A stretch of DNA of 64,000 nucleotides from assembly GCA_905147135.1 (NCBI GenBank), contig LR990053.1, positions 6,150,501-6,214,500 on the forward strand, read 5' to 3'. The notes beneath the pieces are model-generated. The model was not told the DNA's origin. It worked only from the letters and a program-made list of their open reading frames with translations, and searched no databases. The position numbers and the translations under genes were made by a program. This document shows, piece by piece, positions 12,031-24,521 of the stretch; the stretch's first letter is position 1; each line of letters starts with the position of its first letter. Origin of the DNA: Blastobasis lacticolella. Taxonomy: Eukaryota; Arthropoda; Insecta; Lepidoptera; Blastobasidae.

Positions 12031-14819
12031 ACTTCTTATGTAACCGTATCTGTCAATCAGATAGCGAGGAAGTGCAGGCCGGGCGCATGCGCGACAGTGG
12101 CACGTGAAAGTGATTAGCGCGCACAGTGCTGCTTTGTGCGTATGCGCACAGAGCGGTGTTGTTCGTGGATAGGGGAAGTCGGGGTAGGTTAAGTTTCAAT
12201 TTTTTTTATTTTGACATCTTTTTTTGGGATTTTTTCAAGATTCTGGTAGCGACAGGGTTTATGTTTTTTATCTGCAATGATTAAATAGTCTAGATATCAG
12301 AAATTATGAGTGTAGGGTCTTTAAAAATTTGTTAAATTATATTAACTGTATTTATTTATTTTATTTAACAGCACAAATAAATAGCATATAGAAATTACAA
12401 AATAAAGACAACAGGCACTACTTATTTCTAAGAAGAAATCTCTTCCAGCAAGTCTATAGAAGAGAGACATGACAGAGTATAAGACGTGCGAGAACTGTGT
12501 TGATACTTCAACAAATTAGGTAACCAAGAAATTAGGTTCAAACACTTGCACAAGTGCACAAGTGATGTATCAGGATACACCATGGAAAACAAAGTCAGAG
12601 GAACCGCGAAGTTGATGTTGAAGTTTAAAAAAACATTTTCCATCATATTGATTGTTATTGACAGTGAGATACAAAATTCTCAACAAGGAAAAAATACTTG
12701 TAATGTTTCAATTTTGTAAAACATAAAAACACTTTGTTGCTTAATGACATTGCATTAACACCGACATGATAACTATACGCCTTACACTATCTTAACCGAG
12801 ACAATCAATCACGTCATGATTCATTGATCGGCCAGCAAATGGGTAACCGTTATTTATTTCTCAACAATCAATTCCAATTAGGCCGACCCTCCCCAAAGAC
12901 AGCGGCGGCAGTGTCGCGTCCGATCGAATTTCGCCGTCTACAACGACTCCTTTGTTTCACCATTACACCAGGCCGGAGAACAAAAAACACAATGTACTGC
13001 ACGCTGGCGATTGACCCGTCTGCTCTGCCCCCCTCTGTCGGTACTATTCTAGGACCCCGAGGGGTATGGCGGAAGCTGTAGTGGCTCGAGCGAATCTGGT
13101 CGTACATTAGAGGCACTTCGCGATGCAATTCCAGCAAGCACCGCTTGCTAATTACGTCGACCTACCTACCGCTTTAACTTGAGCTCCTGCTACTATGTTA
13201 GTTCGATACCTAAAGTGTCAGAACACGGTGGTTCTATGTCCAGTGCCAAATTTTTGTGAAACCCCCGGTAATTGCAAGACAATGCGTTACGAGTCATAAA
13301 CGTTTGACGCGTTGCCGCGAAGGGATACAATGAGGTCAAGCATCGATTCAATTAGACAGTTCTGATGTTCTTTGTACGGAAAAGTGATCCTTTCATGCCT
13401 TGTCTTTGTTTGGTTGTGGGTAAACATTGGCCAAGATACCGTTTCACAACAATTATTAGATCAGTCATTTGAGTCAGTTTAGTCATTTGATAATGACTAA
13501 ATCCTTCTTAAACTAATATACTTACTCACTCGTCTGTCTATAACACGTTAATAAATTGCATGACAGAATTTTAATAAAAACCAACTCACAAAAAGCCACC
13601 CCATTCTAAAGACGCAAATCAAAATTGTTAATATTAGCAATACTTACAGGAAGTAGCGTCTCGAAAATGTTTGCAAGCCCTCTTAGCTCAAGCATCGCAT
13701 TATTACGGGCATAAATCGAATGAACATCGAAAATCCTGCAATTTGACAAACAGCCCTTCGGAAAAAAGACAAACAAAAAACGTGGGCTACTCAAACTGAG
13801 CGTGAAATATGAAAAAAAAAATTACTGCGCAAGTGAACAACGGAGCTATTCAATGCTTCATAAAAATATGATTGACATGTTTCTTAATATGACATCTTTT
13901 CGAGCGGTGATATTTTTTTGTCGCCTGTTTGTATGGCAACCCTCTATTGAGCTGAAAAGAGATTAAAAATCCCTTCCGCGAACTTAGATAATGAACCTTC
14001 TGCCACCGCGTTTTGGTCGAGTCTCCCCTTCATACTTTCTACATATAAGACCAATATTATCACAGTGGCATTAGAAAGAAGATATTAAGTGCTGGGTAAT
14101 CCAATTACATGTTCTTTGTCAAACTTTAGGATGTGGATTATGTTTCTATGGAGCCACTAATATTTTCTCCCGAATATGTGATTATATACAGAGGGATATC
14201 TATTCAACTTTTGTCCCTTTGTCCTTTCTACATGTGTACATGTATGTCGTAATGACATGGTTGAAAAGTGCCGCCTGCGGATGGGGCTTTTTTTCTTTTA
14301 TGATATATTAAATTTTAATAAGAGTACGAGTGCTTTTCAAATAACAGCACTGTGTTGAACATTATTTGCGCAATATGGAATTAATAAGCATCGTTAAATT
14401 TGTAAGAGCCCTTGTTGTTCATTCACTTGAACACTGGCAATAGTTTCTTGTTATAGTGACGAACATGGACAACAAAAACTTTCATTTATCTTACATTCAG
14501 CATTCAACAGTAGCATTCAGCTACTTTATCACTATGAGGACTAAGAACAGGTCGCTGGCAACCATGACCGCCAAGGCATATTGACTAGATAATGTGCATT
14601 ATCTACCTTGGCGTCAGAGATAGACCTCGTCAGACTTTAGTGATATTGTTTACCAACAAGTGGTATTAGAGCGTACGCTTTAAAGGTTCCTAGGTATCAT
14701 CTCCCGCTCCCCCTCTTCAGATAATCTTAAGATATTGTATTAAAAATGCAGTTTATCAACCGCTAATAAAGAAGATACTTGATTTATAATTATGATATAC
14801 TAACTAACACCCCAATAGG

Positions 14820-14955
14820 TTTGGAAGGGCCATATCTTTTGATGATCTTGATAAAAAGTTGATTCTAGAGTATTCGACTGCCAGCCAACCAGACAGACAT
14901 ACAACATAGTGAGTACTATAAGGGTTCCGTTTTAATCTTTACAGGATCAGAACCA
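14820..14955. repeat. fragment with ACAGACATACA..AGGGTTCCGTTTT text
   Basis: CCAGACAGACATACAACATA then ATAAGGGTTCCGTTTTAATC resembles the repeat at 10.3 kb. Fragmentary. Confidence 0.4.
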
Positions 14956-15629
14956 TAAAAAGAACTATACAACAACGTTCTTAGTTTACAATCACCGTGT
15001 CACTTGCTCATCGTATCGCCTTTGTATCGTAACCACACATCATCTATATTTATAAGCGTTTATCGCTCACTAAAGCATATTTATGACATGTCACCTAGTT
15101 TATTACTAGACCACTTGTCACGTAGACCCATTTACTTCAATTTTCCGCGAACTCGGTTCATTTATGCTGTGATAAAGTGAGCGGAATATGCAATCGGATG
15201 ACAAGTCGGTGCTATTGTGGCTTTGGGTCGACGTGACCGGGACTCTGTAAGGTTATCGCTGGAACAAAGGACATGAGACGGAAATGTTGGGTTTGGGTTA
15301 GAACTTAGATTCACGCTACTGGAGCTGTGCTGCTAATATAGTTGGAAATATTATAATACTTAGGTACCACATTGGCAGCTTTGATACCTTGTATGTTGGT
15401 GTTGAATTATACCTGTTGATACTCTCTGCAATAAATCCTAGTCCTACTATTCCAACTTCCTATATTTTCGCGAACTCCTCCTCAACCACTAAACAGATGT
15501 TGTTGCGGTCTCACCACCAGTTAGAGAATGTCTTCTGGAAGGTTTACAATATGTATATTATAGTAAAGAAAAGCCAAGACAAACCGTACGAAGCCAGGTC
15601 GCGTCGCTCGTAATATTATAAATACAATA

Positions 15630-15820
15630 ATTTGTAAGGGTGGATTGATGTTTGGTTGTTTGTACTACTTAACAGATTTTGATCAAATTTGGTAGTAATG
15701 TAGGTTACAGCCTAGAATAGCACATAGACTATAATTTATCCCGGAATTCAAAATGGTTCCAGCGAAAACGGTCCGGAACGTAAAACTGAATTTTGCGTGA
15801 ACGAAGTCGCGGTCAAAAGC
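15630..15820 (+). repeat. degraded tail element ending in GAACGAAGTCGCGG
   Basis: TGATGTTTGGTTGTTTGTAC, TTGATCAAATTTGGTAG and GTGAACGAAGTCGCGGTC fit a lepidopteran non-LTR 3' region, distinct from family D apart from its end. Confidence 0.5.
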
Positions 15821-15829
15821 TTGTCATAT

Positions 15830-18800
15830 GACAAGATGCGTGACCCAACTCTAGCAATGGACTGTTAAAGATGATAATGATGATGATCATTTTGTCCTGA
15901 AATCCTTGACAAATAACTAAAATATTTTGTTAAAAAAACCTAATGTTGTGGTTTCGAAATTTTGATCATTGAAATCGCTATCTCTTAACACTGTAGCATG
16001 AGCTAAGGGCCAAATGTCAACATAGACACTTGCGATTGACAGTAATACGTCTTTGATATGCCGACGCGATAAAACAACAAGTAATGTAAAATATGCATCG
16101 TAAAACTTTTATGGGGACTAAAAGTATAATGATCAGAATGATAACCTAGGTTGATTGCTATCGTTATGATAATATTTTGTCACATATCTAGAAGATGACC
16201 ACAAAAAGTTACAGACTACCTGTCTGATATTTAAAGCATTTAATTCTTGATACTTATCAAAGTAGCAAATTGAGTGTGATCATAAATTTTGATCAGATAG
16301 CCTAACTCGGAATTGTAATCACCGTATTGGCAGATTTTCAAATACTCGAGCTTAAAATAACTTTAATAGGTACCAACACATTATGATTATCAACTATCAC
16401 TATCTTCAGGCAGTTTAGATAAGATGGATAAAATAGTTCTTAGCGATATGGATAATTTTTAACGATACCATTATTTATTTCTTCATCAGGTACTTAATAA
16501 TTAGTAATTACAATATTTTCCATGGAATAGATAGACAATTAGTCATGCTCATTTAGTTATTTTTGAATATGCAAAATAGTAAAGGAGCTGAAATACCAAT
16601 CTCAAAATCACAACAAAACATAAAAAGAATTTGAAATGCTGAAATTAAACTGAACATTTTCATGTAGGTAAGCAACATAAAAATAAAACCTACCTATCTA
16701 TTAGTTAGATTTTCTCGTGAGAAAGTTCAGACAGGGTCTATCCCTACCACTACCTAACCAGGTATCCGACCATCTCATTCCTTTTTGATATTACAAAACA
16801 ATTTCAGACAAAATTTAATATTCATTTACAAACACAAAGCCGTCCAAACGTGTCATAATATTAAAATGGCAATAACGTAATAATTAGCTAATTGGTCACA
16901 GGACAGTTTACGGCTGGGATTCGCTAAAACAAAATTATAATTAGCAATAAATCGGCTCGTTGCGACCGTCGATCGGCTTTCGATTATGAGTATCGATTAT
17001 GGGCTCCCACAGGGTTGGCGATTGGGGCCTTCTTGTTCAAATGACATGTTTAGAATTTTATGAAGTGAAATGAATACGTAATGTAAAAAAAAAATGTTTA
17101 TATCTTGGGTCTTACAAATTGTAACTAAGTTTAAAAAAATATACTTGTTGATGAATTTTCCGGATCTGTTTCACTTTCCATTGATATACAAAATCGATCA
17201 TGTATGTAAATAAAAACAATCCCATACATATGTACCTCTTAATCGGTTGACTTACTTTTCTTCTGACAAACATTAATTGGAATATAAGTACTTACTGCAA
17301 TTATGAACTGGACACTCCATGCTTCCGAACAAATACAGCTGTCTGGATCCGCCAATAAACGGAGCTGACTTCCATATCAGCCAACCGTCATTGCTGCCCA
17401 CCTATTATTAAATAATCAATCATCAACAGCTCGTTTAACCGTCCACTACTGAAGCAGTAGACAATATAGTAGACATTATATCTACGCTTATTCTACGCTA
17501 CGATTGGACCTCACAACAGATAATGTTATTTTCTACAACTCATATATAGCTTGTATGAGTTAATATATTGTTTTATGAGTTATTAAATATGATATCTATT
17601 TATCGCTTGACCCGACTTTTGAGAGCTGAAACTTTTTTTTATTTTTTAGGGATGCACACAGTCGGACAGTCTACCTGATGGAAAGCGGCTACCATCGTCC
17701 AGGACATCTGCAACCTAAGGGAAGCGGAATCGATGCCGGCCTTTAAAGTACTTGTCTTTTAAAGAATCCCATGTTATAGTGCAAAGGAAAGACTTCGAGA
17801 GCTCATTCCACATCTTGCACGTGCGCGCTAAGAAGGCTCGTGATGCCAGTACGTTAGTTGGATACCAGGCATCTAGAGTATGGATGAAATCTATCCCATC
17901 ATCGGAGAATGGGATTTTCTACTCAATCGAATACAACGCGCTTAAATTTATTAAATAAGAATTTCAATTTTAAAAATTTGATTGAATATTGTTCCCATCG
18001 CTGCACCGTCAGACATCCCTACAAGCCATAAGGGGGTGTTTACACGTGCGCGCCTGTGTGCGACTATACGAACAACAGATTTATTGTTAATGGTGTCCCG
18101 AACGTAATTAAAATGGTTGATGTTTCGCCCGGCCCGCCGCCGCGGCCTTCGGTTCGCCCGGGACAGAGTAGCGGATGGGCAGAGATATCGCGGGATACAC
18201 ACATAGGATTAGGAGAATTAGGGGCATGAACATTTCATCTTAGTCCTCACAGTGACAAAGCACCTGCGGTTCTGCCATTTTTTTACCTACAACCTTATAA
18301 GTGTAGGAATTGTAGATGTTATTGGCGACAGTTACCATTTACCATCAGATGAGCTGCCTGGTCGTTTGTCACACAGTAGCATAAAAAAAAATTACATTTG
18401 TCATCAATAGATTTTACAGTACATAGTGTTTACATAGTCATCTAAGTTAATTTTTTATGAGCTCCTTTTGTATTAAAAAATCAACGGGACGCGTGAAAAT
18501 AATTATATTTCCCAATCGAAAAGGCAGATACAACGTTTATCTCTTTTTCTATTTAAATTTTTGTTATCGCTTTTTAAGTGTTTTTTCTTTTTAGAGGGAG
18601 GCAAATGAGTAAGTTGGTTAACTATGGTAAGTGATAAGAAGTTATTTACATTTACAACATCTCCATTATTTTCGAAATTTTGGCGTTAATTTCCATCATA
18701 TGTGCAGGTCTTGTTTGACAACTGATATCTTGACCCTATAACTTAGCACATAGGTGTAGGTCATTCAATATTTCGACGATTAATTCTATTTAAAGTTCTT

Positions 18801-19210
18801 TGTAAAAATATTTCTTAAACGTGGTGTGACAAATAAATAAATAATTTCCATTTAATTTTATGTGTTTCTCTCTGTCACCGCGTACTGCTCTGTGCTCGGT
18901 ACGGTGTTATAGATGATGGTGAATGATAAGCCGCGCTCGGCCGTTGGACTCTCACCTCGTGCGATATGTAACCCTGTGGCGCCATCTGCCCCATACAACA
19001 TGTAATAGATTACATTATTACATACTACATCATACATTGCATCTATGTGTAAGGATCAGATTGGACTCACCTGCCTCGTATTAGGAACAAATTGAATGGG
19101 TAATAATAATAGATTTTGACTTACGATACGATTTGATGGGACAGTAAGGGTTTTGTTGTTATGATGGTCTGTATGTAGCTTTGTTTATTGTTGTAACAAA
19201 TGTGAAAATA
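15830..19210. other. unassigned intergenic sequence
   Basis: AT-rich, with the family C relative at 17.6 kb. A GC-rich patch at 18110-18190 (GCCCGGCCCGCCGCCGCGGC) is notable but codes for nothing recognised. Confidence 0.4.
17636..17840 (+). repeat. interspersed repeat, family C relative
   Basis: Carries TACCTGATGGAAAGCGGCTA, CCATCGTCCAGGACATCTGC and AGAATCCCATGTTATAGTGC, which reappear at 43.9 and 56.5 kb. Third subfamily of the same general design. Confidence 0.6.
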
Positions 19211-19218
19211 GTCAGTAG

Positions 19219-19428
19219 TTTTTTTTTTCTTGAATGTCATTTATTATTAACATTAAACAAACAAAGGTTGTAAGGGGTAGGATAGGTATAGGGTAGAGTA
19301 GGGTAGGGGTAGGACAACACGCGAACGAAGTCGCGGCGGGCCAGCTAGTTGTTGCAATAAATGTAAAAAATGTTGTTGTTATTGTTTTATTTCTTGAATG
19401 GCATTCATTATTAATATTAAACATTCAA
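19219..19428. repeat. direct repeats flanking a GAACGAAGTCGCGG tail fragment
   Basis: About 40 bases at 19219-19259 and 19384-19423 share TTTCTTGAATG, CAT and TTATTAA, ATTAAAC. Between them is a G-rich GGGTAGGGTAGGGG stretch and GCGAACGAAGTCGCGGCGGG. The flanks differ at a few sites, so this is an old duplication or a long target-site duplication. Confidence 0.5.
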
Positions 19429-19454
19429 AAAGTAACTATGTACATAGTTACTTT
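19429..19454. repeat. 26-bp perfect palindrome
   Basis: AAAGTAACTATGT followed at once by its reverse complement ACATAGTTACTTT, with no loop. It lies at the edge of the direct-repeat structure at 19.2-19.4 kb. Confidence 0.8.
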
Positions 19455-20261
19455 GTTATTTGAACCAAGCTAAGTATATCCAAGATTTCATTTCGCTCTT
19501 CCAGTGTTGTCTGCGAGCAGTGCAGTTGTCGTTGCAGAATCGCATTAACTAAATATCTTTGTGGTTACTAGGATCTCGGGGATTGTTTATAAAGGATTTC
19601 AAATGTATTTTGGTATAGTTAAATAAGGAACTACATTCATTTCAATTTCGATTTAACGCAGATTTGATCCAAAATAAGTCTTGGCCTTCGACACTGATTT
19701 ACAATTATCAACTATTTCCAAATTAGTACTTGTGTGCTCTTTAAAGCAACAATGCTTGCATTGTTTTATTCTGGTTTAAAGGCGGTGGCACTCACCCAGG
19801 TGGACTCCACAGGCTTGACAGAGTCCAACCTGATAAACATGGTACCTATTTTTATAACCAGATAAGCAATTTTCGAATTCCGAAAGCCTGCACAAACAAA
19901 AACCATCTTTCCCTCCTTTAAGGTACCCACCTACATACAGATCCACAGACACTTATAAATTATTCAGACCATAAATCTCAGCAGCAACTCTGTATACAGC
20001 TTTACTCGACTGTTACTTAGCCGGCAACATTGTCAACTTCTCAGAAAGGCTAATCACGCGTCAACTCGCCCAGAGCGTGGGACTATTAATCAAAATTCCA
20101 CCGAAGGCCTTAATTATTAGACGTGGACTTTATTTAATTTATTTCAAAGCCCCATGCGTTAGGTACCGAAAGACGGGAACCGAATAGAGGGGTGGCGAGG
20201 CCGAAACCGAATGTTATGTGTATCAACTTAGGAGCAGAATGAAATATGTGTTTAATACTAG

Positions 20262-20465
20262 TAGACCCAGCGTGACTTCATTCTTGTACACCTACTTTAC
20301 CCCTACCTACCCATTTATTCGCTCATAAACCTTTCCCATTGAATCACTTGTTGAAAACCGCATTATAATCCGTTATGTAGTTTAAAAGAACAATCCGTAC
20401 ATACATAAATATATACTTAGATACATAGGGACCAGGCGGCGGGAAGCGATTTTGTTTTATACTAT
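20262..20465 (-). repeat. interspersed tail element, family D
   Basis: Minus-strand copy with CGCTTCCCGCCGCCTGGTCC at one end, GATTATAATGCGGTTTTCAA in the middle, and a degraded CGAAGTCGC end. Same element as at 39.7, 41.6 and 46.8 kb. Probably the 3' part of a LINE or a Helitron-like element; class unsure. Confidence 0.65.
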
Positions 20466-20546
20466 GAATATATGTTATGTTGACATATTTTATTATGTTT
20501 AGGAGTTCCCTGAAATAAGTAGATATGTAATTAACGAAAAATCAAC

Positions 20547-20908
20547 TTGAAATATTTTCCGATCAGTATGATTTTGTTTTGTTCTGTCGATCATCGGCGT
20601 AAGGTTGCGCGGCTATTGATCTTCTACAGGTTGCATTTCAGAGAGTGTGTGAAGCATTTGCATGACCTCATTCCGCCGGCCGCTTGCACCATCGGGAAAC
20701 GCGATCCGGACGAGCGCTCCATCCTTATGTCGTGGATCTTCCAGCTATCCGCACGAGTCGCTTTAGTTCAACCTTTATAATGCGTACAGCTAAGGAATGG
20801 AACACGTTGCCTGTGAGTGTGTTCCCCGATAATCATAATCTGGACGCCTTCAAGGCTAGAATGATTAGGATATTCCTAGAGAGCCATGCTTCATCTTCGA
20901 CTGCTTAG
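20547..20908 (+). pseudogene. frameshifted C-terminal end of a non-LTR retrotransposon reverse transcriptase
   Basis: The frame opening at 20547 reads HHRRKVARLLIFYRLHFREC then HLHDLIPPA, the usual text near the end of lepidopteran Jockey/CR1-like RT proteins. The reading then moves to another frame near 20685: HPYVVDLP, RTSRFSSTFIMRTAKEWNTL, PVSVFPDNHNLDAFKARM, ending at 20908. So the copy is 5'-truncated and frameshifted, and cannot move by itself. Confidence 0.8.
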
Positions 20909-22164
20909 GCCAGTCCAATTATAAAAGAAAGAAATACCTAATGATATTGAAATGTGTCAATCGATTCTGATACCTAACCTAAAAAATGATTTTAAACAAT
21001 TTATTATAGATACTAACTTTAACCTTTTGTAAAAAATTAATCTCAAATAAAACGCTAGTGACCAAAACCGCTTGAAAAATTCCAAATCGAGACCGTAAAT
21101 GCCAGGCTCTATTTATGGGACGTCCCGAAATATATCGGATGGTACCACCACGCCCTGCCATTACCGAGCGGGGACGGGTCGCGGCGTTAGTCATATATCA
21201 ACCGGAGGAAATTACCCACGGCACTTATTGAGCGTTTAAACAAAAGCACAGAGGTTACTCCGGTCCCGGCCCCAGATTATATAGAACACAACACTAATAA
21301 AGATTATGGAAGCCGATTAAGGGATATAAGTAATTAAATGATGCAACTTGATGTTTTTAGGTGTTTACCTTTGATAGTAGTTTGGGTTGTGGTTTTGTGG
21401 TTTGAAGATACGTTTCGGAAGGTACCAACTGAAGTAACTAAGTTTTTGTTTACTAGTATAAATTAAGTTGATCTATATCTCACAAAAAAATATAACAGTT
21501 GAAAGTTTTGTAAATAATTTGACATTTCTTTCATATGTAGGTGTGCCGCTAACCTTTAACAGTATGATTGAGATAATACGGATAACAAACAGGTAATTAA
21601 ACTAATTAATCGATATACCGAAAGGAACCGTTATAGAAACAGATGCCGAGCGCGGAGATGCAAAAACACAATAACAGAAACAAATGAAAAATGATGCCAC
21701 CTTGAGGACAATGAGTCAAAAACTAACAGCAGATAATGACAGTAATGAATCTATGATCGTGCCCCGAACACATGGTCAGACCCACCTACCACGGGAACAA
21801 ATCGGGCCATCACCATTTTTCAATCGCTTTTTATCGGGCCACAATTAATAATTCGTAAAAATCATTAACGAGAGGACAGCAGAACAAAAGTCGCTGTCCT
21901 TTGTGGCTTGTCGGGATGTTGTATAAAAAAGAGAGAGATGGGATAAAAAGAAAACGAGCGGCAGAACCCCGCAGGGAGCGGATCGCTGTGTTCGCTATAC
22001 CAACACGGGATGTGTCGACACGGGCCGTCTGTGATGCGACGATGCCGCCGTGTCGGGGCCAGCCGGCTGGAGCTACGAGTAGGCAGTAATGTCAGTGTGT
22101 AGATTGTTCGGCGTTGTTTCGTGGTTTTGTGGAAATCAACGTGTTAATTGGCAAGCTTCAGTAC

Positions 22165-22345
22165 ATGTTATAAAACAAAGATCCACGCTACGTCTGCCTC
22201 TCTGTTAGCGAAAAACTCAAAAACTACTGAACGAATTTTCAACCGGTTTTCACCAATAGATAGAGTGATTCATAAGGAAAGTTTAGATGTTTACAATTTG
22301 TTAAAGTTACCGAGTGAAGCCGGGGTGGGTCGCTACTTTACAATC
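22165..22345 (+). repeat. interspersed repeat, family D2
   Basis: TTTTCACCAATAGATAGAGT, TTTACAATTTGTTAAAG and GTGAAGCCGGGGTGGGTCGC align with 5680-5805 in the same orientation. Confidence 0.6.
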
Positions 22346-23687
22346 ACTTGTTTTTGCATTAATCAGTAAAATAATTTTGCTTACTCTTTTATAAATTGGA
22401 ATTTCGCTACTAAAAATCGTACCTAATCCATAAGGACACATAAAGTATGACAGACCTACCACCGTCAAAAACACTATAGCTATTTACAATACAGGTGCTG
22501 AAGATAATGCTGGGTCAGTCAGCAATTAGGGCCAGATAGTCTCGGATTTGATTCGCTCGAGCGCAGACCGCAGTAGCGACTTCATTGAAATGAAATCTGT
22601 GCGTTTGAGCAATAACACGCGCACCGCAAGAGTGGGACTTGATATCGAGATAGGCATTAACTGGATATCTGAAGTAGCAATAAATGCGAAAGCAATTACT
22701 ACCAAACGCTTAAATAAGACTCGTAATAGATTGAGCGTTTGAGAACATGTGTGAAGCGATGGACAAGTAAATAGATGTGTCGAAATATTTGAAAACCTCG
22801 CTGGTTGCATAATTCGGATTCCTATGTAATCTTGCTTCGAAGCACGGTAAGCACTTTTCGATTGATCGACGAAAATGCGTCTGCGAAATCCACTTCCAGC
22901 AAACGTGACCGTTCTATATCCAACGCCTTTATCCGAGCTGTACGCATTTCAGTAGTAACCCTTGCAATTGCAACAATCGAGCCATGGCAATCACAAATAA
23001 TTGAGTTTTGAGCCATGAAAGTGTTTCCCACTTTATTCCACCATTACTGGCGCTATATCAATTTGGTACTTTGATCAGAGATTCCGGGAAAATTTTAATA
23101 GAACTCTGTTAATACCGCCAACGTCTTCTGTTTTAGAGAAACATCCCCTTTTATAGTACTTTTTCCTTAAAATTCAAACATTAATTACCATTAAATCAAT
23201 TCGAGAGCGTAAATGACATTTATAATATTTGGACTGAACGTTAATATGTAAATTAAAAGCACACTAAATTAGAATGCCGACAAAACAAACGTAAAACATA
23301 AAAAAAACAAGGGAAATTGTCACAGCACGCTCCCAAATGGATTATTAAAAGGCCCTACATCACGATGCCCTTAGCGCTATATTAATGTCGTCACGTTACA
23401 GTAAATTATCGGGACATCCAATTGGTCGGTGTCGTGACAAAGAGGCATAAATATGGGGAAGTCGCTTTTATGCGTATACCTTAGATGGAGACACGCAGGG
23501 CCAAGTAGCGAGCCTTGTGGGATGCCGAGCAAGTTTATGTGTATTTGCGTTGGATGATACTGAAATTGATTAAATCAATTACATCTTGCAGAGCTGGCTG
23601 GATACTCTTTATTTTACGAATTCCTTTTGTAAATAAAAAAGAAATAAATTCACAAACTAATACATTAAACGGTCTAACGCATTGTAT

Positions 23688-23765
23688 TGGTTTTTTTTAT
23701 ACCACTATGGTGGCAATCAAGCATACTTACGGCCAGCCTGATGGTAAGCAGTCACCAACTTCAAA
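23688..23765 (+). repeat. interspersed repeat, family C fragment
   Basis: TTTTTTTATACCACTATGGT and CAGCCTGATGGTAAGCAGTC match the start of the 9.8-kb copy, then the similarity ends. Confidence 0.6.
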
Positions 23766-24493
23766 CCAAATTTAAACCAATTTTAACCCTCCATAGGCTG
23801 GGCGTTTCAAATTGTTTTAAATTTTTTCTTCGATAGGCATAAATTGACCTCAACTTTATTAATCTATGTAAATCAAACAATGAATCCTGTAACAATCTTA
23901 TACAGAGTACAAACAAGTAGATATTCAGTCATGGTCTATGACGGACCATTGCTGATGCTGTCACCACCGACCGCGGCCGCGGGTGGTGCGCACGCGCATC
24001 TATGTGACGCCTTTGACGTTCGCCGGCGATGTCCATTAAGCGTTCTTTGTTAATAGTCCCTGCCCAGAGACGGTGGTTTTGTTGTTTGTTTTATCTACTA
24101 GTGATACAAGTGTATGGAGGGCTTTCATTCAACATATCATAAAAAAAAGTATTACTGTTTGTACAGAGAAGCGAGTAAACAATAATGGAGTCAACCATCA
24201 AGAATGAAAGAAATACAACTTCTTGTAAATTAATTAGGGGTCCTGTCAAATTTAGTTGAATATTTAGAGGAACCAAAATATATCGTATTACACCAACAGA
24301 GAGTCCACTTTGGAGTGAAGTATTTGCGACGCTGTTATCTCTCGACAGTATATCTATCGACAGTCTCAATGGAGGTATCTCCACAAATTCGTATATCAAG
24401 TGGACCGCAGATAGTGCCAAATAACAGCAATTGCCTCCGCAGATAACTTTAACAATGGAATTGGACCATAGTGACGTATCAATTAAATAACAC

Positions 24494-24521
24494 TTACACT
24501 AATAACTGTTAATTAGTGTAA
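24494..24521. repeat. 10-bp perfect hairpin, 8-base loop
   Basis: TTACACTAAT at 24494-24503 pairs with ATTAGTGTAA at 24512-24521. Confidence 0.75.

Larger units (their letters stand above)
11400..15625. other. unassigned intergenic sequence
   Basis: Apart from the family C fragment at 11.9 kb and a repeat fragment at 14.8 kb, no feature is recognised. GC-richer patches at 12.06-12.18 and 12.88-13.10 kb carry short conflicting ORFs only. Confidence 0.4.
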
